From Neoarius graeffei (taxonomy: Eukaryota; Chordata; Actinopteri; Siluriformes; Ariidae), in the NCBI RefSeq assembly GCF_027579695.1, contig NC_083590.1, forward strand, positions 14,767,656 to 14,831,655: a stretch of DNA of 64,000 nucleotides, given 5' to 3'. Of the stretch, positions 1 through 10,725 are shown piece by piece. The notes beneath the pieces are model-generated. The model was not told the DNA's origin, did not search any database, and saw only the letters and a program-made list of their open reading frames with translations. Position 1 is the stretch's first letter; each line of letters starts with the position of its first letter. A program made the translations under genes and the position numbers.

Positions 1-621
1 CATCGGTTGCTTAGAAGTTACCCTGGGGTCCTTTGTGACCTCGCTGACTATTACACGCCTTGCTCTTGGAGTGATCTTTGTTGGTCAACCACTCCTGGGG
101 AGGGTAACAATGGTCTTGAATTTCCTCCATTTGTAAACAATCTGTCTGACTGTGGACTGGTGGAGTCCAAACTCTTTAGAGATGGTTTTGTAACCTTTTC
201 CAGCCTGATGAGCATCAACAATGCTTTTTCTGAGGTCCTCAGAAATCTCCTTTGTTCATGCACTTCCACAAACGTGTTGTGAAGATCAGACTTTGATAGA
301 TCCCTGTTCTTTAAATAAAACAGGGTGCCCACTCACACCTGATTGTCAACCCATTGATTGAAAACACCGGACTGTAATTTCACCTTCAAATTAACTGCTA
401 ATCCTAGAGGTTCACATACTTTTGCCACTCACAGATATGTAATATTGGATCATTTTCCTCAATAAATAAATGACTGAGTATAATATTTTTGTCTCATTTG
501 TTTAACTGGGTTCTCTTTATCTACTTTTAGGACTTGTGTGAAAATCTGATGATGTTTTAAGTCATATTTATGCAGAAATATAGAAAATTCTAAAGGGTTC
601 ACAAACTTTCAAGCACCACTG
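1..621 (-). mobile_element. Tc1-like transposon, 5' part (truncated by window edge)
   Basis: Read on the minus strand, this starts with a terminal inverted repeat (cagtggtgcttgaaagtttg, ending at 621 next to a TA target dinucleotide), followed by the helix-turn-helix part of a Tc1 transposase. The reading resembles residues such as EISEDLRK and GKGYKTISKEFG. The same family lies in the opposite orientation at 53,364-54,527. The reading is dead: a TGA stands where the family has the GRPTK linker arginine (a likely CpG decay), and the DDE catalytic half lies outside the window. Confidence 0.85.
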
Positions 622-1489
622 TATACCTATAACTCCAACTCTGACTATCCCTCGGCCTGAATTTAGTTCCAGTCTGGAGCAGGAACACCACAACTATAAT
701 ATCGCTTGGTCCTGACACTCAGGGAAATGAACACATGCAACTTAGGAATAGTCAGGGAAGTTTTTTCCAAGTTGGAGCACACTATTCTGGGTCATACTGT
801 ACAGCTTGGGCTCCAAAACAACCCATTTACACACTCCGGTGGTTGATAAAATACGGAGAGGTCACAGACTACGGAAATATAATTTAAAAAAAAAAAGAAT
901 ACAAAATGCAGAGTGGTTACAGATTTTAATACGGATGCTAATAATTTACGGATCGGTCACAGACGTTTCAGTACATTACAGATTCGTTACTGATTTCATA
1001 CGGATGATGCATCACGGATAAAAAAAAAAGAAGTTTAAAATAATTAAATGTTTGGATGGCTGAAGTTCATAATTAAAATATCTTACCTGCATTTATATAG
1101 TATTTACTTTATTAATTTACTTCATGGAAAATCACATATCTGTGAATAAAAGATCCGTGCTTTGTATTATATTTTTTTTTTCCGTGAATCCCTATTCCTT
1201 GACTTGATGATCCAACAAGGATGTACAAAGATGCCTGGAGAAAAATAGCACGTGCTCAGACAAAGTCACGTGTAAACAATTACCTGATTGGTCAGATGTT
1301 TTATTGGATCAGGTCCAAGCCTGGAAAAATGGCTCCAAAAGCTCCAGAGTCTCACCGATACGGATAAACCCAGGCCTGGGCTATAGGGATCGTTATTGGT
1401 TTGGTGTGAGCACCGACCACATAAACTGCAGGGGGACCGATTTATTTATAGTTATCGGTATTGTAGGACCAGGGCTTCAACAGAGAGAG

Positions 1490-1545
<56 letters not shown>

Positions 1546-2200
1546 AGAGGAGAATCAGCAGATTGGTCTGAGCTGACAGGAAGACCTGTATATTAACTTA
1601 AATAATCACTCTTTACACCCGTACTGAACAGAAAAGCATCTCAGAATACATACAACGCATCAGTCCTTGAGTAGATGTCATAACATTTTGAGACACTGAG
1701 TGATTTAATATAAACCTGTGCGACTGTCAAAGTTGCCATTCTGTAGAAAACTAATCAACACCTCCTGACCAATCAGAATCCAGAACTCGACTGCACTGTA
1801 GTGGAAAACTGAATTTCGGTAAATGGATTTTCCACTGGAGACAGAAAACACACACACCATACTGGAGAACGCATTCAACACCCTAATGCATCTCTCTCTC
1901 TCTCACTCTGTGTGGAGTCTTAAATGAGTGAAATTGTGGGTTTGAACTCTGACCTTTGCTCCCCAGAGACTGGGTGCTCAGCCATATGGTGGTGACAGGG
2001 CAGCCTGGCAGGGGTGTTAAATGCCGCTTGTGTGTGTGCGTGTGTGTGTGTGTCAGATGGAGGGAAGAGACCCAAAGGACCAAGAAAGCCGTTAGAGGAC
2101 AATTATTCTCGCTTCAAGACAACAAGCCTTCCTCTGTGTCATAAACATGTGATACTGAGTAAACTCTCTCTCTCTCTCTCACACACACACACAGTCTTTA
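622..2200. other. Intergenic stretch without recognised gene
   Basis: AT-rich sequence with short purine-rich and CA/TG tracts. It holds a long GA microsatellite (1,490-1,542), a TG tract (about 2,026-2,053) and a TC/AC tract (2,165-2,193). Open frames here are low-complexity and show no family resemblance. I see no exon-like unit. Confidence 0.6.
1490..1542. repeat. (GA)n microsatellite
   Basis: About 25 GA dinucleotides with one early interruption. Frames through it encode only Arg-Glu repeats and are not genes. Confidence 0.95.
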
Positions 2201-2218
2201 CAAATGTAGTGTAATTGT

Positions 2219-2715
2219 TATTATTCTATCCACATTCACTGGATATGAGCAATCTCATGCTCTGATTGGCTACTCTACTACTAGGATATCAGGTCATATA
2301 CTGCGAGTAGAGAAAAACAAAATGGCAGAGCGTGTTGCTGAACCAACCGAGAACAAAAAAACTCTGCTCGAAAACAACCCCCCTCAAAAAAAAGTTAAAA
2401 AAGCAACAAAATAATAAATGGAAAGAACACATCAATTTTTTTTTATTTTTCGAGAATTATTATTATCACATTTTTCACAAATTGTTCCTGTCATTTCACC
2501 AGTTTGTTTACATTCTAAGTGGAAATGATTTTGTCGGACGTTTTGTATAAAGTTTTTATTTATAGAATTTGCAAAAAAATGAAAATAAAAATGCTCCATT
2601 TCTCCAAATCCAGTGAATGTATTTAGAATAAAACAGTTATTCTACTCGGTGCTATGCACCTCATCAGCCATCAGCTCCTGTACGACTCGATTTCGTGGAA
2701 TAACTGTTCAATGTA
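2219..2715 (+). mobile_element. Non-autonomous TIR repeat, family M, copy A
   Basis: Starts ttattctatccacattcact and contains the inverse near 2,609-2,634 (atccagtgaatg...agaataaaacag). It then ends with a module reading ctcgatttcgtggaataact. Other copies lie at 54,610-55,105 (+), 63,434-63,930 (+) and, inverted and partial, 44,146-44,402. The shared ends, repeated order and internal inverted repeats indicate a MITE-like DNA element without coding capacity. I cannot name the superfamily. Confidence 0.75.
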
Positions 2716-2739
2716 TCTAATGTATACAAGATATTATTA

Positions 2740-3310
2740 TATGGCATGAGCTACTTCCGGTAAAATCATGCGCTCTGATTGGTTCCTTGGCGGGTAATAT
2801 TTTCCTGTAATAATCCCGTGCGTGATTATGGACTTTCTTTCCAAGGCGCCGGCTTTCAATGTTGCAAAAAATAAACAAGAACAAAACAACAAATAAAGAT
2901 TAACTGGAAATCAAACGGAATCAAAAACAGCCGAAACACAAAAGACAAACAAGAGTCACTGAGTTATTCAAGAAATGAGCAACGAAGAGCGTTCAGAAAG
3001 CGCTAACCGCTAACAGAAATTCAGTTCTGAAACCGCTAGCCATTTATTCTGCCTGCGCAACTTATCTACGGTACAAATATGACATGACTGAAAGAAAGCA
3101 GCATCACACCTCGTTATAATGACCATCTATTTTAATCTTAGAAATAATGAAGCCAGATAATAAACTCCTGATTAACCTCGCTTGCTCTGTCTTTATGGGA
3201 AAATATCAGTCCGAGGTCTTTTGTACGAGCCGAGCCGTACTGTCAAGACCTCGGTCTGATATTTTCCTGTAAAGACTGAGCAGGCGAGGTTTATCAGGAG
3301 TTATTAACAG
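2740..3310. repeat. Repeat with long hairpin
   Basis: The right part is a near-perfect inverted repeat. The left arm is about 3,158-3,220 (taataaactcctg...ccgaggtctt), the right arm about 3,245-3,306, and the spacer is about 24 bases. Such a fold is typical of a foldback or MITE-type DNA element. No coding capacity is seen. Confidence 0.65.
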
Positions 3311-3376
3311 CGCTACTATCTTACTATACTGCTCAGAATGCACATAAACACCTGTAAGCATTCACACACACCAAAT

Positions 3377-5098
3377 ACCCCTTTTCCACCAAGGCAGTTC
3401 AAGTTGCAGTTCAGAGCCGGTGCCTGATCTTGACCCAGTTCTTCCCGTGTCAACAACCAAAGAACTGGATCTCAGCCTGGAAAACTGGTTCCAGAGCTGT
3501 TCTCGAACCAAGAACCATTTACATCAGGGGCTTAGATGGGACTATCAAGACCAAGAAGACTAATTAAACTTTGTAACCCCTTCTTTGCAAAAACCAGAGT
3601 GAGTGTAGCATCTAGTGTGACTTTAGGCCCTTTTCCACTACCCTTTTTCAGCTCACTTCAGCTCGCTTCAGCTCACTTCAGCCCGACACGGCTCGCGTTT
3701 CGACTACCAAAAACCAGCACGACTCAGCTCGCTTCAGCCCTGCTTAGCCCCTAAAACTCGCACCGTTTTGGAGTGGGGCTGAAGCGAGCCAAAGCGAGCC
3801 GAGTGAGGCTGGGGGCGTGAGCAGACACTCCCCTGTGCACTGATTGGTGAGGAGGAGTGTCCTCACACGCCCACACACGCCCCGCGAGCGCGCTGGGATC
3901 TGTAAACACCGCAAACCCGGAAGAAGGAGAATTACGAATTACGAGAATTTCTGAAGCCTTATGCGCCTCACCTCATCTATACGCTCTTGCCAGTATCTGT
4001 CCGCGTTGTCGGTGACAACAAGCCACAGCACCGAGACCAGCAACACTAACGACTCCATGTCCTCCATGTTTATTGTTTACTATTCGGGTCGTGAGACTAC
4101 CGCTTAAAAGCTCACTGATGTCACTGTTTGCGCTGCTTAACGACATCACCTGACGTCCACCCACTTTCGCTAACTCCACCCAATGTGTCCACCCACTTCC
4201 AGCCAGCACGGTTCAGCGCGGTGGTAGTCGAAATGCAACTCCAACAGCCCCGCTCAGCCCGACTCAGCACGGCACGGCTCAGCCCGACTCAGCCGCGTTT
4301 GTAGTGGAAAAGTGGCATAATCCACTGTTCTGCCCCAGCGTTTACCCCACGACTGAAATCTACTTGTGGTGGTGGTCAGTGGAACGGGTTGACATCACCA
4401 GGTTCCGCTCACGTGGATTAGAACCTGTTCTGCTCAGGCTGCTCATCGCGCATGTTCTAGATCAGCAACAACCACGGGTTTCAGAAAAACAGTTTTCTCT
4501 TATTATTTCATTTGACTTCCAAAGAAACACAGTGTGCTTTGAAATGTCGTGCCTGCGAGTTCTGATAATCAAAACAAAAATGGACTGTTCATTTCTGTTA
4601 CTGAAATGAAAACAACACCCACCAAATGTACACATTTTTAACAATCAGTTAAAAAGGTGAAAAACATGCTCACTGGACTCTCCCTGTTGTCATGGTAACA
4701 CTGACAATACCACCTAACATTCACACTGATAAAGATCATCTCCGGAGTGAAAGTTCTCCGTTCACGTGATCGGTGATTTGGCCAACTGTTCTAGCACAGC
4801 ACAGCTCCGTTTGGTGATACACCAAAATACACATTATGTTTATTATTATTTATCAAAATGTCTCTTACAGAACACTCATTTTTCCGCTAATAAACCTGGC
4901 CCCGCCCAAGTAAAGTCTCTGTACTGTGTTGCTGGGAAAGCGGAGACATATACAGCTGTAAACAGTGATGTAATGATGTGGCTCTCTAACCTGTGGAAAA
5001 GCAAACCGGTCCTTAAAACATTCACAAGTTGAACTGAGTCAGAACCGGGACTAACACCAGCCCAGAACAAGCACCTAGTTTGCGTTGGTGGAAAGGGT
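3377..5098. mobile_element. TIR DNA element (outer element of a nested pair)
   Basis: The left end reads accccttttccaccaaggca and the right end, reverse-complemented, reads accctttccaccaacgca, giving terminal inverted repeats of about 18-20 bases. The inside has no intact gene. At 3,625-4,317 it is interrupted by a second, unrelated TIR element, so the outer element was about 1.0 kb before that insertion. Superfamily is not determined; hAT-like or PIF-like are both possible. Confidence 0.6.
3625..4317. mobile_element. PIF/Harbinger-like non-autonomous element, copy 1 (nested)
   Basis: Ends are AGGCCCTTTTCCACTAC and, reverse-complemented, TGCCACTTTTCCACTAC. The second copy at 9,857-10,528 is flanked by TAA on both sides, the 3-bp TWA-type target duplication expected of PIF/Harbinger. 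On the minus strand from 4,067 a 42-codon frame begins MEDMESLVLL and runs to a stop. Both copies keep it, so it may be the N-terminal leftover of the parent element's protein; that is inference. No DDE nuclease domain is present. Confidence 0.65.
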
Positions 5099-5104
5099 TT
5101 AAAA

Positions 5105-5600
5105 GTGAAGGGGGTGTGGCCTCTGTGCCTGTCAGTCACATTGAAAGAGGTGTGGCCTCTGTATCAGTCAGGATCAGTCACGGTCAGAAGGAGGTGTGAA
5201 GGGGGTGTGGCCTATGTGCCTGTCAGTCTCAGTAAGGAAAGCATGGTCTACGTGCCTGTCAGTCTCAGTGAAGGAGGTGTGGCCTACATGCCTGTCAGTG
5301 ACACTGAAGAAAGTGTGGTCTATGTGCCTGTGAGTCTCACTAAGGAAGGTGTGGCCTACGTGCCTGTCAGTGACACTGAAGGAGGCATGGGCTCTGTGCT
5401 GGTCAGTCTCAGTGAGGTAGTCATGGCCTACGTGCCTGTCAGTGACACTAAAGGTGTGGTCTACATGCCTGTCAGTCTCAGTGAGGAAGGTGTGGCCTAC
5501 GTGCCTGTCAGTTTCACTGAAGGAGGCATGGCCTACATGCCTGTCAGTCTCACTGAAGGAGGCGTGGCCTCTGTGCCCATAGCACACCTACTTCTCTCAT
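5105..5600. repeat. 36-bp minisatellite (VNTR)
   Basis: Roughly 13 degenerate copies of a 36-bp unit (core gtggcctacgtgcctgtcag). Because 36 is a multiple of three, a frame stays open on both strands: the plus strand gives a 12-residue repeat around VAYVPVSL, and the minus strand a His-rich repeat. Openness in antisense as well, with no splice context or signal sequence, argues against a real gene. Confidence 0.85.
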
Positions 5601-6150
5601 GAGGAGGCTACAGGATAAGGCTTTATCTGGATCAGGTGTGTTAGAAACATCTGAGTCCTGCTCAGCGAAAGCATCCATGAATTAACCTCTTGGATGATTG
5701 TGTGTGTGTGTGTGTGTGTGTGTGATATCACTGAAACCTTAAATGTGCTTTATGGTTATGATTTTCAGTGGCAGTTGTTCATTAATCGTAGCAAAACTCA
5801 GACGCCAAACGTGTCTTAGCCGGAGGATGCGATTTGGGTTGCGTGCGTAATTTTCTGGCAGCCTGTTCCCTTATTCTGTGTTTCGTATTTGCATATTGAA
5901 GAACACGAACCTGCAACATGCAGAACAATAGCGTTCCTGTAAACAGATCATCATGTCTCCATACACACTTGATGAAAATGAAAGCGCTCTGCTGCAGGAC
6001 TAAAGCAGAGATCCTGGGAAATGTTTATGAACAATAAATACCACTGACTACCCATGACACTTACTGTGCGGTCTATCGGTATCGCGATGGCCGGTAGTAT
6101 CGCGATATCTCAGCTCAGCTCTGACGGTATGAGAGCTGAAAGACTGATGT
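5601..6150. other. Putative intron sequence of the mast1-like gene
   Basis: Unique-looking sequence downstream (in the minus-strand sense) of the MAST-like first exon, with a (GT)n tract at about 5,699-5,724. I see no further exon between 1 and 6,150 on the minus strand, so the next exon of that gene probably lies left of the window. Confidence 0.4.
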
Positions 6151-6156
6151 TCTCAC

Positions 6157-6195
6157 CTGCAGCCGCCTGCGCCGGATGATGCCGGTGTCGTCCAT
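6157..6195 (-). CDS. mast1: First coding exon of a MAST-family Ser/Thr kinase (partial gene)
   Basis: On the minus strand the sequence reads ACCATGG (perfect Kozak), then 13 codons MDDTGIIRRRRLQ, then CAG|GTGAGA, a consensus donor in phase 0. From memory, human MAST3 begins MDESSLLRRRGLQ and also continues with a lysine in the next block, so length, charge and position agree residue by residue. MAST kinases are large AGC-type kinases with DUF1908, kinase and PDZ domains that bind microtubules. Human MAST1 lies head-to-head next to RTBDN, and here this exon diverges from rtbdn the same way, which favours mast1 over mast3. Only this exon is inside the window; the kinase domain would lie to the left. 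Identification rests on 13 residues plus synteny. Confidence 0.62.
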
Positions 6196-6572
6196 GGTTG
6201 GGTCGGATGATGTTCCGGTACCACAGGGGAAAGAAGGCGGGCTGCTAAACCGACACCAGGGAGCTGCTCAGTCCACAACCGCTGGAACTGGACAGATGTT
6301 GAATCATTGCGTTGCTGTCCGATTATCACCGTTTCCTCACACAATAACCGGACCGGACCGGACCTTACCTTATACACAGCACAGCCATCACGGCTTCACC
6401 GCCGCATCCGGTCCGGGGTTTTCTCCCGTTAGCTAACGGAGCTCCTTATCGTCCCGGTTCGTGTCAGAAAACCATATTTAACCCGTAAACGCCCTGAAAC
6501 AAGAAGCGCAGACCCCGATCACATCCAAATCCTCTTCTGGTAACGGAGAAAAATAAATAACGGCTGCTCCGG

Positions 6573-6607
<35 letters not shown>

Positions 6608-6920
6608 GGTTACATCTTCCACACGCGCGCGCGAGAGAGAGGAGTCACTGAGCAGGAAGCGGCTCGCGCTCCGTCGCTGCTCCGTTAACACATGTAAACA
6701 CTACAGAAACGGAACTCACGCGCTCGAGACGCAACGCGGAAGTGTGTGTGCGCGCGCGCGTGTCGCCCGTTATTGCAGTGAGGATGTCAGCAGCACCGAA
6801 CGCACGAGCTGCTTGTCTCCTCCTCGAGCTCAGCTGATTGGCCCGCGCGCCCCCTCTGCTCCTTTTATTCCTTTTATGAGGAGGAGACCGGCAGAACAAT
6901 GCGGAGGCGCCTGTGTGTGT
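6160..6920 (-). promoter_or_regulatory. CpG-island promoter and 5' UTR of the mast1-like gene
   Basis: This stretch is GC- and CpG-rich against an AT-rich background (for example cgcgcgcgcgagag, acgcaacgcggaag). It surrounds the MAST-like start exon and holds an inverted CCAAT box (gattgg, 6,836-6,841). An (AAT)n microsatellite (about 6,573-6,606) interrupts it. The transcription start cannot be fixed from sequence. The gene would be transcribed leftwards. Confidence 0.6.
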
Positions 6921-7099
6921 GCGTGTGTGTGTGTGTGTGTGGTACAGACTGAGGACCGGAATACGGTTTTTACCAACAGAGTGAGGACCTGTTTGAGAAG
7001 TGAGGACATTTTGGCTGTTTTTGTTTGTTTGTTTGTTTGTTTTTTAAATCCACTGTCAAGTTAGCTGTCTTCAAAGGGCTGTTTGAGGGTTAAACTATG

Positions 7100-7320
7100 G
7101 GGTGCCACGTGGGACGAAATGCGTTCTGTCATTGACGAAATTCATTTCGTGATGCATCATATGCATTCCGTGGACGAAATACATGTCGTGATTGACACCA
7201 TGAATTTCGTGATATAGGGAATGCATTCCGTGCTTGACTTCACACACACGAAATGACATACTGTCTTCATCATTTCGTGGACACAATGAAAATTGATGTG
7301 TGCGTTTCGTGGACGAAAGG
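7100..7320. repeat. Array of inverted CGAAAT/ATTTCG motifs
   Basis: About eight motifs of the form acgaaat or atttcgt occur in alternating orientation in 220 bases, including the palindrome acgaaattcatttcgt near 7,136-7,151. Spacing is irregular, about 20-40 bases. It directly abuts a SINE. It looks like a degenerate foldback minisatellite; no function is evident. Confidence 0.6.
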
Positions 7321-7692
7321 CATCACGGTAGTGGTTAGCGCTGTCGCCTCACAGCAAGAAGGTCCGGGTTCGAGCCCCGGGGCCGGCGAGGGCCTTTCTG
7401 TGTGGAGTTTGCATGTTCTCCCCGTGTCCGCGTGGGTTTCCTCCGGGTGCTCCGGTTTCCCCCACAGTCCAAAGACATGCAGGTTAGGTTAACTGGTGAC
7501 TCTAAATTGAGCGTAGGTGTGAATGTGAGTGTGAATGGTTGTCTGTGTCTATGTGTCGGCCCTGTGATGACCTGGCGACTTGTCCAGGGTGTACCCCGCC
7601 TTTCGCCCGTAGTCAGCTGGGATAGGCTCCAGCTTGCCTGCGACCCTGTAGAACAGGATAAAGCGGCTACAGATAATGAGATGAGATGAGAT
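7320..7692 (+). mobile_element. tRNA-derived SINE, family A (3' tail ATGAGATGAG)
   Basis: The head carries pol III-type internal promoter motifs: tagtggttagcgc as the A-box region and ggttcgagcccc as the B box. The body is conserved among the copies in this window and the 3' tail is a short ATGAG repeat. The first bases of the head (ggcggcacggtgg) are missing or altered here. Open frames through this family are not genes. Confidence 0.85.
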
Positions 7693-7694
7693 TT

Positions 7695-7750
<56 letters not shown>
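7693..7750. repeat. (TATC)n microsatellite
   Basis: About 14 TATC units directly after the SINE tail. A (TTTG)n tract follows at about 7,860-7,887. Confidence 0.95.
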
Positions 7751-7751
<1 letters not shown>

Positions 7752-9050
7752 TTGCTTGTCTGTTTATTAATATTTAGTTATTTTTAAAAATATTTATTTG
7801 TTTATTTACTAATATTATTTCATTAAATAATATTAGTAAATAAATATATAAACTAAATTGTTTGTTTGTTTGTTTGTTTGTTTGTTTGGCTGGCTATTTA
7901 TTTATATATATTTAATTAATGGTTATTTATTTATTTAATGAAATAATATTATTTCATTTCATATAACATTGCATAAAACAGTATCTGAAAATTATTATAG
8001 GACCTTTATTTTTATTCATCTAAGCATCTTTAAATAAATACTATATGATGTTAGGTTTGAATATTACATTTTCCAACGAAGGTCATAATTCTGGACTGTA
8101 AAAGCAATACTCAGGATTTGGGAGAGGATTTTGTCACGTAGACCTGGCAACCCTGTTAAGGGTAACCACACGTTATGGCTGAAAATGGTAAAACAGTAGA
8201 AATGAGATCATTTGCAGACCAGATCCCGAATTACGTAATTGTTTCTTGGCTGGTTATGAGAAGCTAATTATAAAATGCAACAGTCTTTCGCACAGACTTA
8301 CAGAGAGAAACAGACATATAGGGAGAGAAGAGTAATGAGAAAGGAAAATAATAAGCTGGAAACTATTTCATCACATACAGTATTATGAGAAAACCATACA
8401 ACACAGATAAGAAGTCTCTACATGCAGAAACCACCAAACAGGTCTTAATCTCACAGCAAAATGAGTTTGAGGGGGGAAAAAAAAGAATAAAACAGTGGAA
8501 ACAGTGGGAATCACTGCCAGCAGATGCTGTGATCACTCAACCTCCACGCTCATCATCATCATGCCAGACACAGCAGGAACAGTCAGCAGTGTGATTAAAC
8601 TCCGAATGAGCTTTACAGAGAGAGAATGACTGAAAGCGATAGCAATGATTGAATGTAGCTCTAAAGACTTACAGTCCTGTAACTTATTTTGATTGTCCAG
8701 GGGCAGTAAATCAAATTGTTTGCACTCACTGTATGCTATAATCTTGAATGCATTTCTACATAATTGTAGGAAATTCCATGGCATATGAGCACAGTGTGTG
8801 ACTCAGAACTCTAAAATCAGGAGACTCACATCATGGAAGGGAGTGAAGGTCTGACCCCTGGTGTGTAGAGATGTTAAAAAAAGGCATTGTCGTACAATAT
8901 AACATGGCTGGTATTCTATAAAAGTGTTAGAGTTTTAAAGCTCACAACTAGGTTTAATTTTTTTTAAATGGGCTTTAACTGTAAACACTGGGAATGGTCA
9001 GAAACTGAAAATATGCAAGAGCTGGAATATTAAAGACTATGACTAATCAT
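7751..9050. other. AT-rich intergenic sequence
   Basis: No recognised gene or repeat except the TTTG tract. A 69-codon open frame near 8,385 has no family resemblance and no splice context. Confidence 0.5.
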
Positions 9051-10725
9051 GAGTCAGATTCTTACCCGTGGGGGTTAACTAAGAGATAGATTCTTGAACA
9101 ATGGGATAAACCAGAAGTCAGACCTTTCAACGTTAGAACATAAAGAAAAAAAAACATTAAATGTTGACACCAACCAAGATCGAAATACCAGGTTTAACAA
9201 AGAGTCAGAGACCCAAAGACTGGGACAAACCATGTATCAGATCCTAAAGCACTGGGGCTAACCAAAAAACATAAAGACTGTGAAAAAAAATCAAAAGTCT
9301 TAAGCACAAAGACAAACAAAATTCACTAGATTGGTAATAATCAAGAATTAGAATTTGAGCTTTAGGTTAAACCAAAAGACAAATCCCTAAAGACTGGGAT
9401 TAATCAAGAATCTGAGCCATCAATACTGAGACTAATGAAGAGTCAAAACCTTAAAGACTGGGACTGACCAAGAACCAGAATCCAAAAGACTGGGTCTAAC
9501 CAAGAGTCAGAGTCCTAGAGACTGGGTCTAACCAAGAGTCGGAGTCCTAGAGACTGGGTCTAACCAAGAATCAGAGTCCTCAAGACTGGGACTAACCAAG
9601 AGAAGAAGCCCTAAATACTGGGACTAATCAAGAGTCAGAGTCTGAGAGATTGAGTCTAACCCAGAGTAGAAGCCCTAAAGACTGGGACAGACTAAGCGTC
9701 AAAGACCTAAAAATTGGGCTAAAGAAGAATAAAAAAAATCTAAATATTGGGACTAACCAAGAGTCAATACCCTAAATACTCGGACTAATCAAGAGTCAAA
9801 GACTGAAAGATGGAGTTAAAGAATAATCAAAGACCTAAAGACTGGGACTAAACTAAAGGCCCTTTTCCACTACCCTTTTTCAGCTCACTTCAGCTCGCTT
9901 CAGCTCACTTCAGCCCGACACGGCTCGCGTTTTGACTACCAAAAACCAGCACGACTCAGCTCGCTTCAGCCCTGCTTAGCCCCTAAAACTCGCACTGTTT
10001 TGGAGTGGGGCTGAAGCGAGCCAAAAGGCCCTTTTCCACTCCCCTGTGCACTGATTGGTGAGGAGGAGTGTCCTCACATGCCCACACACGCCCCGCGAGC
10101 GCACTGGGATCTGTAAACACTGCAAACCCGGAAGGAGAAGAATTACGAATTACGAGAATTTCTGAAGCCTTATGTGCCTCGCCTCATCTATACGCTCTTG
10201 CCAGTATCTGTTGGCGTTGTCGGTGACAACAAGCCACAGCACCAAGACCAGCAACACTAACGATTCCATGTCCTCCATGTTTACTGTTTACTATCCGGGT
10301 CGTGAGACAACCGCTTAAAAGATCACTGATGTCACTGTTTGCGCTGCTTAGCGACATCACCTGACGTCCACCCACTTTCGCTAACTCCACCCAATGTGTC
10401 CACCCACTTCCAGCCAGCACGGTTCAGCGCGGTTGTAGTCGAAATGCAACTCCAACAGCCCCACTCAGCTCGACTCAGCACGGCACGGCTCAGCCCGACT
10501 CAGCCGCGTTTGTAGTGGAAAAGCGGCATAAGAGTCAAAGACCTAAAATGGGGTTAAAGAAGACTCAAAGATCTAAAGACTGGGACTAACCAAGAGTGAA
10601 CACCGTAAAGACCAGGACTAATGAAGAGTCAAAGATCTAAAGCTGGGGCTAAAGAAGATTCAAAGCCCTGCAGACTGGGACTGCAGACTGGGACTGACCA
10701 AGAGTCAGAGCCCAAAAGATTGAGA
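9050..10725 (+). repeat. 32-bp minisatellite, array 1 (plus orientation), interrupted by a transposon
   Basis: Degenerate tandem copies of a unit with core gactgggtctaaccaagagt. The cleanest copies are at 9,470-9,600, and the edges are strongly diverged. A TIR element sits at 9,857-10,528, and the array resumes after it. The same unit, reverse-complemented, forms the array at 15,228-16,430. Confidence 0.85.
9857..10528. mobile_element. PIF/Harbinger-like non-autonomous element, copy 2
   Basis: Ends AGGCCCTTTTCCAC and GTGGAAAAGCGGCA are flanked on both sides by TAA (9,854-9,856 and 10,529-10,531). Removing the element and one TAA restores the minisatellite unit, so the insertion site is clear. 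Compared with copy 1, about 38 internal bases near 10,023 are replaced by a second copy of the terminal sequence (aggcccttttccact). The minus-strand 42-codon frame near 10,278 is kept with a few substitutions. Confidence 0.75.

Noticed and set aside
5105-5602. 165-codon plus-strand and 137-codon minus-strand open frames with 12-residue repeats
   Set aside because: A 36-bp tandem repeat keeps frames open on both strands automatically; no signal, domain or splice context.
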